DNA of 64,000 nucleotides from Chelydra serpentina (lineage: Eukaryota > Chordata > Testudines > Chelydridae): contig JBAIAC010000057.1 of the NCBI GenBank assembly GCA_037349315.1, positions 10,571,501-10,635,500 of the forward strand. Reading direction: 5' to 3'. Under the pieces are notes generated by a model that made no database searches, was not told the DNA's origin, and saw only the letters and a list, made by a program, of their open reading frames with translations. A program made the position numbers and the translations under genes. Each line of letters starts with the position of its first letter. Position 1 is the stretch's first letter. This document shows positions 1 to 9,216 of this stretch, one piece after another.

Positions 1-1700
1 CTGGGACAGCGAGACCAAAGGAAGCTGCTCCTCAGAACAAAGGTGTGTGAAATTCGACAAGTGCATTGTGTCGCTCCCCTGTGCAAAGCAGAGCCCCAGA
101 CTGAAGGTGCCGTAGAACGGGCCATTGGTTCTTTCATATGGATTACATCGATTATGGTCTCAGACCTTGGTCATTAGACCACAGCAATAGGCTCCATATA
201 TGAACCTAGATAGATAGATTTTTAACCTTGAGAGGTAGCGGGTAACAATTAGGTTACTTAATGGGTTAAATCAGAAATGGATTTTTAAAGAGCCCTTCCT
301 GACAATTCTTTCCTGAACCAGCTGCAAGTATCTAAAGGGCCAACAACGTGCATCTTTCACAATGACACTGCAAAGGGCTATTTTTCTAGCGTAGCTTTGA
401 TGTTTTAATTCGCTTTTCAGTATGGGCCCGATGCAAAGCCCGTTGGAGTCCATGGAAAATCCCCCCAGACTTTGGATCAGGCCCGGTTTGATCTGCTAGT
501 CACACAGTCTGTCCTCCCAGCCAGCCAGCTCGTGGGGGTTGCAAAGGTTAAAGATCCATCACAGAAGCAGGGTAAAGATTATCCAGGCACCGGTGCACAC
601 CCTGGTGTTATTTTACTTGCTGAGATGCTGCAGAGAACATACCATGATAGCTACTGTTTGAGCAGGTTAACCATACTGTACTTTACCTTTCTTTCGAGAG
701 TCGAGGCTTCATGGCACTGTACATTCTCCTGCCCCAGCCCCCTAAAACTAAGCAGTAAAGGTCCAATCTTGCTACTGTCAAAGCCAAAGGGGAGTGTTTC
801 GGTTGATTTCAATGAGCTTCGGATCAGGCCCAGACTAGACCCAGCCTGCTTCTATTGAAGTCAATGTGAGCTGTGCCTAAGATGCAGAATCAGGTCCTAA
901 AAAATCCTTTTCAATTCTATATCTGAGATGGGGAATCCCACACTATAAAATGAAAGCCTCCCTATAAAGGGGCCTGCTTGGATTGCGATTCCCATTGAGT
1001 TCAATGGGAGCAGGATTGGGCAGGATGGATCATGCACAGAGCATTCAGTTTCTTCCAGCCCTGATGCAGTCTGTGTTTTGTGGGGTGACTTACCTCATGT
1101 GAGTCACACCATTTATTTCCTACACAGCCACAGCCGGGCTGGAACAACCCGGTGTGGTGGTTGCTATGTACCGAATGTGCTGGCAGAGCATAGAGGAAAA
1201 TTGAAAATAGCTAAACCTTGGGATTTTGATGGGGTCTATTCAATCTTGCCCAGTTGTACTAAATTCCTGTGAACTTGGCTTTCGGCTCCGCACACGGGAG
1301 TGTGGTTCAGCTGCTCTGCCAGCGGTCAGATTCGGGGAATGGTATATTTCGTCTCTGGGACTGAAAGCCAGAGATTTCACAATATCCACTTATGCCACAA
1401 CAATGGGAATCATTAACCTGGAACTTCACAGCTTTAATTCATTGCCATCCATCAGCAGGATGAGCACTTCAGACTAACGGAGTGGTGGGATGAAGGGGGA
1501 GCAAGAGGGTTTCTTTTTCCAACCCAGGCTCCAGACAAATCTCTGCTAATTTCTGCAGCTGCGGTGGAAATTGTAAATCAAAGCAATGTGGAATAAAGCT
1601 GCCATTTTACAACGTAATAAACAGCTTATTTAGTTCCTACCTCTGATTGCTACCCGTTAGCCTCTTATGCGCATGTTATGATGTTGATAACATTTACACA
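1..1700. other. OPRD1 intron 1, mostly unique sequence
   Basis: No exon or RNA gene is visible. Short repeat-derived pieces with GGATCAGGCCC-type ends and a TCAATG(G) core occur at about 790-1020, including a small palindrome at 991-1008. The remainder is unremarkable AT-rich intron. Confidence 0.5.
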
Positions 1701-1704
1701 ATTT

Positions 1705-1815
1705 TTTTCCCTGAGACTCTCAAAGCACTTCACAAACATTGATTGGAGCTGCACAGTGTTCTGTGATGTCAGCACCATTGCCCCATTTTGCAAACGGATA
1801 ACAAACCGGGGCAGC
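1705..1815 (-). repeat. MIR-type SINE fragment
   Basis: Blocks corresponding to the reverse complement of a MIR 3' half are visible: CAAAGCACTTCACAAACATT followed by CCCATTTTGCAAACGG. The copy is old, truncated and diverged. Confidence 0.5.
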
Positions 1816-2075
1816 CTGGACCTGATTTTCAGAAGTGCCTGAGAATCTTCAGCTGCGGGGGGGGGCGGTTCAGCACCTGAAAACCAGGCCCTTAGAGTTG
1901 AAGGGCAACACTTTCAAGGACCAGATTTTCAGATATTTAACTCCTCCTGGGCACCTATCTGTACCTTTGTGCACCTAAATACCTTTGAAAATTTGGCCCT
2001 AAGTGTCTTAGGGACCTAAGTCCCAAGGACATAGGCTTCTAAGTCCCTTAGGCACTTTTGAAAATTGTCCTCTAA
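1815..2075. repeat. Cluster of palindromic MITE-like repeats (AAAATCTGGCCC type)
   Basis: Three consecutive degenerate inverted repeats have arms ending in GATTTTCAG or GAAAATTTGGCCC (about 1815-1893, 1917-2002 and 1998-2072). Internal motifs such as CCTAAGTCCC and TTAGGCACTTTTGAAAAT are characteristic of a foldback repeat common in reptile genomes. A G9 run sits inside the first copy. Confidence 0.55.
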
Positions 2076-2254
2076 GTTACTTGCTTAAGTTACCCAAGAC
2101 TGAGTCCCAGTCCTAGTCTCTTACCACACCAATCAAAGGCCTGATTATACTGGAGTTGGCGATTGAGCAATTAGGACAGGCTTGTAGGTCTTTCACATTG
2201 CAACTGAAAAATGCACAGTGAAATTTTCAAGTGGATGGCTGTCTCTCAAATCTG

Positions 2255-2450
2255 AGGCAATGTTGCCTAAGGGTCTGAAGATCTGGGTTCTAGTCCCAGT
2301 TCTACTGCTGAATCAGTGTGTGATATCGTGCAAATAATTTCACCTCTCCATATTTCAGTTTCCCTACCTGTAAAATGGGGCTAATACTTACTTTGGTAAA
2401 GTGCTTTGAGATCCACAAATGAAAAACCCTACATAAGAGCAAAGTACACA
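2255..2450 (+). repeat. MIR-type SINE
   Basis: The tRNA-derived head (GGTTCTAGTCCCAG) is followed by the CORE/tail motifs CAGTTTCCCTACCTGTAAAATGG and AAGTGCTTTGAGATCC in the right order. This is an ancient amniote SINE. Confidence 0.7.
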
Positions 2451-2704
2451 ACTCACGACCCTCCCAAGTTCTAAATGTGTGAAACTGACTGTTAAAAGGT
2501 GAGATAAAGACTCCCAAATGAGGAAAAGACACACACAAACGTGTACATCACCTTGCACAAACAGTTTGTTGTCCATGACCAGGTCTCCTCGATGCTCCAG
2601 TAATATTACTACAACTAATATAATTAATAAATAATAGCCAAGGTTGAAGCTGGAGATGGTGCAGGATTTATCTGCTAAAATATACTGAGTTTTCTATAAC
2701 CTCA

Positions 2705-2797
2705 GGGCCAGATGCTGCTAACCGAGCACTGAAGAGTGCATTACTTCACAGATATTTTCAGTGAGGCCAATGGAGTAAGGGCATCAGCATCTGGCCC
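2705..2797. repeat. Palindromic MITE-like repeat
   Basis: The terminal inverted repeats GGGCCAGATGCTG (2705-2717) and CAGCATCTGGCCC (2785-2797) are perfect 13-bp complements around an imperfect palindromic interior. Confidence 0.65.
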
Positions 2798-3330
2798 CAA
2801 GTTTGATGATTCTGCATGCCCAGTATCAATAATTTACAGGCATCACCCGGGAAGTGCTGGTAGGTTTGTGAGGGAGGGAGGTAAATTTGGTACCAGATGA
2901 GTGACAGCCCCAGTGATCAGGTGCAGCGAGGGTTATGGTGAGCAGTGGGGGTTACGGAAAGAACATGGCTTTTGTTTTAAGTACGTTGTTGACCATCCCA
3001 CAGAACAAACAGTTGATGACAGAATTGCTGTTTCAAATAAAGGAACTTCTAAGCTCCCTATGCCAAGGCAGCGGGATTATTGTCCTTGCCCTTCCAACAG
3101 GAGATAGACACCTAGAGTGAAGGCATTAATTTTGTGGTTACAGCCCCTTGTGCTCTTGAGCCAACACCGACTGTAAGAGAATAGACAGGGAGTTAGCATT
3201 ACGGTGTGGACATCCAGGAGTCCCCGGAACTCCCGATCCTTGTGACAGAGCAGGAGTGAGGGTGTGCTGTGAGACTGATGGGGAGATGAATGGGAACCGT
3301 GGAATACGTGATCTCAAAAGAGATTCTACT

Positions 3331-3415
3331 GGCCCAGATCCTCAGGTGGTGTAAACAGGTGTAATTCCACGGAAAGCCGCTGCAGATACATCAACAGCTG
3401 CTGAGGATCGGGCCC
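3331..3415. repeat. Palindromic MITE-like repeat (GATCCTCAG type)
   Basis: The inverted ends GGCCCAGATCCTCAG and CTGAGGATCGGGCCC flank a short interior carrying the GGTGTAAA motif. The same family recurs at about 4010-4078, 19328-19407, 40510-40600, 46530-46615 and 47640-47730. Confidence 0.65.
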
Positions 3416-3463
3416 TAAATTTCCAGGGCCCAATTTGCTATGAATTCTCGTGAGCCAGGCTAA

Positions 3464-3534
3464 GGGCTTGATCCAGAGCTCACTGAAGGCAATGAAAAGA
3501 CTCCCGTTGACTTTGATGGGCTTGGATCAGGCTC
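3464..3534. repeat. Palindromic MITE-like repeat (CTTGATCC type)
   Basis: A foldback with arms GGGCTTGATCCAGAGC and its near complement GGCTTGGATCAGGCTCC surrounds a GTTGACTTTGATGGG centre. Confidence 0.55.
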
Positions 3535-3999
3535 CTACCTGGGAAATGCACGGCTATTCATTCACCTGTTCTAGCCAGCAATGGCACATGTCTCTATCCA
3601 GGTAACAGTCGATGGTACCTGAGGACAGAATCATTCGGCTGAGATCTGCAGAGATCAGAGTGACTGCCCACTGACAAGGAAAATCTCCATTCAGTTCTCT
3701 GCAGGGTGTTTTATTCGATAGCTGCACTATGCACCCAGCCTAGCTGTGAGACTCAGTTAGAGCAGCTAACCTGATGAGGATGCTGAAATTCACTGCATGC
3801 GCAGCTCAATTCCCGCTAACGAAGCTAGGCATTATATATTTCATCGGTGTCAAAAATAACAAGGAAAACCACACGGGCACCTTGCTTATTTGCAGGTTCT
3901 GCACAGACACATGAGTGGTGACTCATAGCCTCTAGGCTAACAATGCACTCAGGAGCTAGGGCTGTGTCATATTTTCATGGGTGGGAAATAAATATGCCC

Positions 4000-4078
4000 A
4001 GTGTAAATATCCCTCAGAATAGTTCCATTGACTTCAATGAAGCGACGCTAGTTTACACCAGCTGAGGATCTGAGCCCT
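4000..4078. repeat. Half of a GATCCTCAG-type MITE
   Basis: Only the right arm is preserved: CCATTGACTTCAATGAAG at the symmetry centre, then TTTACACCAGCTGAGGATCTG. The left arm is decayed. Confidence 0.5.
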
Positions 4079-4542
4079 CTGCCCTCTCTTCTTAACCACC
4101 AGCGAAGCTTTCAACCCACAGAGATACCGAACACAGTTCTTATGCCGAGCTTCCTCTGCAACTTGAGAGCAATTGATTTGATCACATTGACATTTGAGGG
4201 CACTGATTTGGTAGCACTGGCTTTTACAGCAGGACATCAGGATTGCATTGACATTTTGCTAACCTTCAACCATCACCTCTTCCGAAATACAGCATGGTCA
4301 GCTTTAGACCGTCTGTTGTAAATAGCTTTCAACACTAACACTGTATGAATCACAACTAGGAATTAAAGGAACTTGCAGCATTTGGAACCAGTTACATTAG
4401 GGGTTCTGTATTCTTCCCTTTACCTTCCTTCCCCTCCAGGGCATGCTGGGCATACACAGACACACTCTCTCACACACAAGTGTTTTTTCATTTGCACACA
4501 ATACTTTGTTGCTTCACAGACATACACACAGTGCTCTGTTAC

Positions 4543-4574
<32 letters not shown>
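4543..4574 (+). repeat. (CT)n(CA)n microsatellite
   Basis: An uninterrupted CT run passes directly into CACACACACA. It opens the large CA-rich minisatellite block of intron 1. Confidence 0.9.
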
Positions 4575-4716
4575 TATTGTGGCCTCACTCTCACATGCAA
4601 TACTAGTTTTCACACATACCCCACCATACTCTAATACGCTGGTTTTATACACCCACTCACCCACCCACAAACGCTCACCCACTATTCTGTACACACACAA
4701 ACACTCACACAACATT

Positions 4717-4937
4717 AGCGACAAAGGGTCCTGTGGCACCTTATAGACTAATAGACGTATTGGAGCATAAGCTTTCGTAGGCGAATACCCACTTCGTCAG
4801 AAGCACTGCATGCTTCTGACGAAGTGGGTATTCACCCACGAAAGCTTATGCTCCAATACCTCTGTTAGTCTATAAGGTGCCACAGGACCCTTTGTCGCTT
4901 CTACAGATCCAGACTAACACGGCTCCCCCTCTGATAC
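4717..4937. mobile_element. Foldback insertion of a Penelope-like terminal repeat
   Basis: A near-perfect palindrome (4717-4899, centre 4808, arms about 90 bp) is followed by a single-copy tail ending CTCTGATAC. Its right arm is the very common turtle repeat with CTGACGAAGTGGGT...GAAAGCTTATGCTCC and AAGGTGCCACAGGACCC. The insert is flanked by the 12-bp direct repeat TCACACAACATT at 4705-4716 and 4939-4950, although the surrounding minisatellite uses the same words. Assignment to a Penelope-like element is inferred from the hammerhead-like core and comparison with the 8.5-kb copy. Confidence 0.65.
4816..4853 (+). ncRNA. Hammerhead-ribozyme-like core, probably inactive
   Basis: CTGACGA (4816-4822, fits CUGANGA) is followed by a perfect 6-bp hairpin GTGGGT-ATTC-ACCCAC (4824-4839), then GAAA (4840-4843). 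GC-TTAT-GC, a 2-bp stem III, and T-C follow at 4852-4853. One extra A (4823) separates CUGANGA from stem II, and no convincing stem I forms with the flanks. The mirror copy on the minus strand keeps stem II pairing through G-U wobbles. Confidence 0.4.
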
Positions 4938-5230
4938 TTCACACAACATTCTGTACACACAACATTCTGTACACACCCACACACCCCATTCTGTTCACAC
5001 ACAAGTGCTCACACAACATTCTGTACACACACAAACGCTCACACAACATTCAGTACCCATACCAACACTCACACAACATTCTGTACAGGCACATACCATT
5101 CTGTTTCCACACAAATGCTCACACAGCATTCTGTACACACACAACATTCTGTTCACATACAAACGCTCATACACCATTCTGTTCACACACACACACTCAC
5201 ACATCATTCTGTTAACACCCACCCACCCAA

Positions 5231-5587
5231 CATTTTGTACACCCACACACTATTCTGTTCACACCTCACACACCGTTCTGTTCACACACACGCTCACACC
5301 CCATTCTGTACACACACCCCATTCTATTCACACTCTCACGCTCACACACCATTCTGTACACCCACACACTATTCTGTTCACACCTCACACACTGTTCTGT
5401 TCACACACACGCTCACACCCCATTCTGTACACACACCCCATTCTATTCACACTCTCACGCTCACACACCATTCTGTACACCCACACACTATTCTGTTCAC
5501 ACCTCACACACTGTTCTGCTCACACACACGCTCACACCCCATTCTGTACACACACCCCATTCTATTCACACTCTCACACTCACACAC
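5231..5587 (+). repeat. Three tandem 119-bp higher-order units
   Basis: Within the minisatellite, 5231-5349, 5350-5468 and 5469-5587 are near-identical 119-bp units. Each is composed of several diverged short units. The copies differ at only a few positions (for example TTTTG/TTCTG and GTTCTGT/GTTCTGC), which implies recent unequal exchange or slippage. Confidence 0.9.
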
Positions 5588-5849
5588 CATTCTGTACACA
5601 CACCCCATTCTATTCACACTCACACACACACCATTCTGTACATCCACACACTATTCTGTTCACACCTCACACAACGTTCTGTTCACACACACACTCACAC
5701 ACCATTCTGTACACACCCCCACTATCCCGCCCCATACACCTGCTCTGGCTTATGACCAGCCGGCCCCGCCGTGTCCCCCTAGCGCCCCACACGCCGCGCA
5801 GGTGACCCCCCCCCCGCACACCTGGCCCAGGTGACCCCCCCCCCCCGGC

Positions 5850-5857
5850 CCCTACCT
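5850..5857 (-). other. OPRD1: Splice donor of OPRD1 intron 1
   Basis: On the minus strand the exon ends ...GTCAG followed by GTAGGG, a strong GT donor directly after the AG of the split Arg codon. The boundary is between 5856 (exon) and 5855 (intron). The matching acceptor lies outside the window. Confidence 0.9.
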
Positions 5858-6076
5858 GACGATGCCGTACATGACCAGCACGTTGCCCAGCAGCCCCACC
5901 ACGCACACCACCGAGTAGAGGGCGGTGATGGCGATGGCGATGGCGATGGAGGTGGGGTCCGCGGCCCCGGCCGGCCCCGTGGGGTTGACGCTCTGGTTGG
6001 GGAAGGGGGCCCCGGGGCTGCCGTTGAAGAAGAAGCCGGAGCCGGCTTCAGCCCCGGCCGGGGCGGACAGCTCCAT
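5856..6076 (-). CDS. OPRD1: Delta-type opioid receptor, first coding exon (partial gene)
   Basis: This exon encodes the first 73 residues plus two bases of a class A G-protein-coupled receptor of the opioid family, a plasma-membrane Gi/o-coupled receptor for enkephalin-type peptides. The product starts [10 protein letters not shown]. It has a Gly/Pro-rich extracellular tail with two N-glycosylation sequons, N18 (NGS) and N27 (NQS). From about residue 44 it enters transmembrane helix 1, with [12 protein letters not shown] and the [13 protein letters not shown] block. That block carries the conserved GN pair of TM1 and is nearly identical to the mammalian delta receptor. The exon ends inside an Arg codon (AG|G), the phase used by opioid receptor genes. 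The start at 6076 is chosen because it has a strong context (G at -3, G at +4), gives the family's usual N-terminal length, and aligns with the known MEP... start. The frame stays open for 105 further codons upstream in GC-rich sequence. No stop or frameshift is seen. The TM1 match favours delta over mu or kappa. Confidence 0.95.
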
Positions 6077-6380
6077 GGCGGGGCGAGGCGTCCCCCGCGT
6101 GGAGCCGGGAAGCGGGGTGGGGGGGTCGGGTTCGCTGGCTGGGCCCCCCCTAAAGTGCCTCCGCCGCCCGGGCTCCTCGGGGCAGAGCGGGCGCGGCGCC
6201 CGGCTCCGGGCTGTGGGGAAGCCGCGTCCGCCGCCGCCCCGGCGGCTGCTCCGGCTGCTGCTGCCGCTCGCCGAGAGCGGGGAATCGGCCGCTTCTGGCG
6301 CGGGCGGGAGCTCGCGTCCAACCCGACCACCCCCTCGGACGGCGGGAGCCACGTGGTGGCAGGGGCTCGGGAAGGCGTGC

Positions 6381-6390
6381 CTGTCAATCA
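6381..6390 (-). promoter_or_regulatory. PBX-MEIS composite motif upstream of OPRD1
   Basis: The minus strand reads TGATTGACAG, an exact match to the composite site for PBX with MEIS/PREP TALE homeodomain proteins. It lies about 305 bp upstream of the OPRD1 ATG, at the edge of the CpG island. A single 10-bp match is suggestive only. Confidence 0.5.
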
Positions 6391-6534
6391 AACGCCATGG
6401 GGGGTGGTGGGGGGGGGGATAATTCCACCCATTACCCGATGTGCGGTGAAACTTCCCCCCTTTGCCAACAAGTCTTACACCCCCAGTGGCCTCCCCAGGA
6501 ATTGAAATGGGGGGGGGAGGTGTTCGAATTTACC

Positions 6535-6647
6535 GGGGGGGGGGGGGGGTTGTCACTAAATTGACATGTAACTAGTTCACAAAACTGGGGGGGGTGTTGG
6601 GGAAATTCAGGGGGGGTGTAGGGAAATTACTGCCCCCCCCCCCCCCC
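6535..6647. repeat. G15 and C15 homopolymers upstream of OPRD1
   Basis: A run of 15 G (6535-6549) and a run of 15 C (6633-6647) lie 83 bp apart on the same strand, with further G7-G9 tracts between and before them. They could pair as a hairpin or form quadruplexes. They mark the transition from the CpG island to the G-rich flank. Confidence 0.85.
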
Positions 6648-6956
6648 GCCTTGGAGGAGGTCCCTGGAGCTCAGCCGAGGAGCGCCCAGGAGGATCGGTT
6701 CTTAGTAGGGGTCAGAATTGCACCTGAGCTAGGCAATAGATTGCGGGGAGAGGGGGGGTTCAGCGGCACATTTGGTCCCTATTTCATGGCTGGCCGCGGA
6801 TGAAGGGGAAAGGTGGGATGGGCGCCACTAGTCCTGTCTAGTCTATGCGGGCTTCTATGCCAGCCATGGAGTCCCTTGCTTGAGAACCAGTGGGGCTGGA
6901 GTCCTGCAAGGAGGCATTGCCTTCCGGGGCCCCAGCAAATGGCCTCAGAATGTCCT

Positions 6957-7385
6957 CAGTGTGTGTGTGAAGGGGTGTGTGTGTGTGTGAGTAAAGGGGG
7001 TATGGGGGTGTAAAGGGTTGTGTGTGTAAAGGGATGTGTGGGTGTGTCTGTGGGTGTAAAGGGGTGTATGGGGATATGGGGGTGTAAAGGGTTGTGTGTG
7101 TAAAGGGTTGTGTGTGTGTGTGCAAAGGGGGGTGTAAAGGGTTGGGTGTGTTTAAAGGGATGGGTGTGGGTGTGTCTGTGTGTGTGTGTAAAGGGGTGTA
7201 TGGGGGTATGGGGGTGTAAAGGATTGTGTGTGTGTAAAGGGTTGTGTGTGTGTGTGTGTAAAGAGGTGTGTGGGGGTGTAAAGGGTTGGGTTGTGTAAAG
7301 GGATGTGTGTGTGTGTGTGTGTAAAGGGGTTTATGGGGGTGTGGGGTGTAAAGGGTTGTGTGTGTGTAAAGGGATGTGTGTGAAT
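6957..7385 (+). repeat. TG-rich minisatellite with TAAAGGG words
   Basis: Irregular units of (GT)n-GTAAAGGG(G/T) and GTATGGGGGT are repeated for about 430 bp. The plus strand is almost free of C and rich in G tracts. This is the opposite composition to the CA-rich block on the other side of exon 1. Confidence 0.9.
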
Positions 7386-7390
7386 TTAAC

Positions 7391-8464
7391 ATCATTGGGA
7401 AAATAAATTAAGTCTGTGAAGGGGGATTTAAACACAACCACCCACATCCCAGTGACCAGTCAGCCACCAGGGTCCCTTTCTAGGCTATCCTCATTTCACC
7501 AATTAAAAATATCCCCCTCTCCCGTTCAGCTCCATTTACACCTTTTATTTCATTGTTCTCCCTTCTTTCTACTCCTCACCCACCTCCTTTCCTAGACACT
7601 GGGATCCTGCTCCCACACACCTCATTGATCCAAGCAGAGACCGTTTTGACCAAAGGCAAAACTCAGCTCCTAGATCAGTTGGGGATGGGAAAATATCCTG
7701 CCCTGGTTATGTAATGGCCATAAATATTCATAAACTGAGAATGTGCAAAGATGTGTGCTCATTAAACAAGAGACCGCTGCAGCACTACATACGACAACAC
7801 AGATCTGTTAGGCCTTGTCTTAAGGGGAGGGGGAATAAGGGGTTGGATTTTTATTTTTTCCTTTGGCAGCATTCTCCCCACCCACCCCCCACTCCAGGGG
7901 AGGCAGATGTGGCTGCTCAGTGCGATATTTACTTACACACCCAAATAAATGGTCTTAGAGAGGGAAAGCCAGATGCTCATTTCTGCCCACCTCACTGCTT
8001 ATAGACCTCACAGTCAGGCGTTCTCAACTGTCTCTTGGTAGGATTGAAAAGCTTTTTCTCTGCCTAGATCCCTTGATAGACGTCCGTCTTCCAATAGTCC
8101 TGGCACCTTTCTCTTCCTCTCCGACACACACAAAAGCCCCCCTCCCTATCTTTCCATCTAGCTAAGCCAGGGGTACCTTTGTTTGCTTAAGCCTCATGAA
8201 AAGAGACGCGATTACTCTCTACCTTGCCACCAGGGGCACCAGAATTTTAGATTCCTACTGATCAGGGAAGTCAAGATGAAACAGAATGTTCTAAATGAGA
8301 TCTCTTTAAAGTCGCTAGGGAGCTGGGACATATAATAAAGGGATGATTCCCCACTCCCTGCTTGGCAGAACTTTCCTTAGTAGACAGGCTAGGAGAGAAT
8401 CGTTTTCACATTGTTGGCGGAGAAGTCCTAACTGATCTGACACATTGACATTTTTGAGAGAGAC
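7391..8464. other. Intergenic, no gene seen
   Basis: The sequence is pyrimidine-rich at 7480-7620 and more unique around 7700-7800, where TTATGTAAT and an AT-rich patch look like possible regulatory sequence. CCACCAGGGGCACC at about 8228 is a weak CTCF-like match. No coding signal is seen. Confidence 0.5.
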
Positions 8465-9150
8465 AAGGTGGGTGAGGTGATATCTTTTATTGGACAAACT
8501 TCTGTTGGTGAAAGAGACAAACTTTTGAGTTTACACAGAGCTCTTCTTCAGGTCTGGGAAAGGTAACCAGAGTGCCACAAGGTGGAACAGATGGTTAAAC
8601 ATAAGGAGTTGGCACACATTGAAGGGTGAAGTGGGTAGTTAACACCTCTGCTGTCATAGGGTGAGACGGTGTTTTTGTCTTTTATCATTTTATCTTTTAT
8701 CATCAGTGTGAGTTCATTCAAGAGCACCCTGATTATCTGGTTTCACCCACATAGCTGTTATTGGGGCATTTAGTGCAGGGATGAAGTACCCCACATTTTG
8801 ATAGGCATGTGTGGGAGCCATGGATCTCAAAAGGTGTGTTGTGGGGTGTGTTGATCATTGTAGCAATGGAGATACATCTGCAGGTTTTGCAGCTGTTGTT
8901 TTGACACGGTCTGGTGCTGTTTTGAGTTGGTGGGTGCTGGTCTGTGGGGAGCTTGCTTCTGATGATGAGCTTGGCAAGGTTTGAAGGCCAGAAAAGGGGG
9001 TTCAGGAAAGATCTCTTTTGGGATGTGATCCCTGTCAAGTATGGTATTTTTAGATCTGTGGTTTCTTTACATGGAGGATTGCAGTGCAAACTTGCCATGC
9101 ATGGTTTTCTTTGTCAAGTGTGGTCTAATGACAGCAGAGACCGAATATAA
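8465..9150 (-). mobile_element. 3' end of a Penelope-like retroelement
   Basis: Read on the minus strand, the end of a degraded reading frame is followed by a conserved 3' terminal segment. That segment contains CTGAAGAAGAGCTCTGTG, then TTTCACCAACAGAAG, TCCAATAAAAGATATCACC and CACCCACCTTGTCTC. This tail is widespread in turtles and has the same CTGANGA-hairpin-GAAA layout as the 4.7-kb repeat. The element is truncated at its 5' side and interrupted by stops. Confidence 0.65.
8715..9098 (-). pseudogene. Penelope-like ORF fragment with C-terminal GIY-YIG-type region
   Basis: An open segment of about 120 codons has a cysteine-rich connector (CQNNSCKTCRC, CLSKCGVLHPCTKCP), then NNSYVGETR. That resembles the start of a GIY-YIG endonuclease domain, in which a YxGET block follows a CxxC. 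The frame then meets TAA and TGA stops, but the same frame continues to read MNSH, so the stops look like decay of CAA and CGA codons. Penelope-like elements encode a reverse transcriptase followed by a GIY-YIG nuclease; here only the linker and the first nuclease residues remain. No function is expected. Confidence 0.6.
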
Positions 9151-9216
9151 ACCAGAAGCCAATTAAGGGTATAAACATTGAAGCCTTTTGCAACAAAGAC
9201 AAGAGCGTAGTCATGT

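Larger units (their letters stand above)
4675..5724 (+). repeat. CA-rich minisatellite with CATTCTGTACACAC units in OPRD1 intron 1
   Basis: Short units built from CATTCTGT(A/T)CACAC and CTCACAC are repeated for about 1 kb. The block is interrupted by a Penelope-type insertion at 4717-4937. The plus strand is almost free of G, so stop codons are rare and several long spurious reading frames cross it. The block ends about 130 bp from the exon 1 splice donor. Confidence 0.9.
5745..6400 (-). promoter_or_regulatory. OPRD1: CpG-rich promoter and 5' leader of OPRD1
   Basis: This GC-rich, CpG-dense block surrounds exon 1 and stands out from the CpG-poor flanks, as expected for a CpG-island promoter. 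No TATA box is seen within about 320 bp upstream of the ATG. Several GC boxes (GGGCGG and complements) are present. The transcription start cannot be fixed from sequence alone. Confidence 0.7.

Noticed and set aside
4705..4950. Certain 12-bp target-site duplication around the 4.7-kb foldback
   Set aside because: The duplicated word is also part of the surrounding minisatellite unit, so the match may reflect repeat register; it is kept only as supporting evidence.
5005..5834. Long plus-strand open frames of 239-266 codons rich in His, Thr and Ser
   Set aside because: They arise from the CA-rich minisatellite, which lacks stop codons on this strand. The repeat period (119 bp) is not a multiple of three and all frames stay open.
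1..5850. OPRD1 exon 2 within the window
   Set aside because: No segment encodes TM2-TM4 of an opioid receptor on the minus strand. Intron 1 is tens of kilobases long in mammals, so the exon is expected outside.
5831..6505. Open frames antisense to OPRD1 exon 1 (165-224 codons)
   Set aside because: They are GC-rich shadow frames opposite a well-supported exon with no domain of their own.
8228..8242. CTCF site at CCACCAGGGGCACC
   Set aside because: It lacks one G in the central run and departs at two core positions, so it is weaker than the other candidates.
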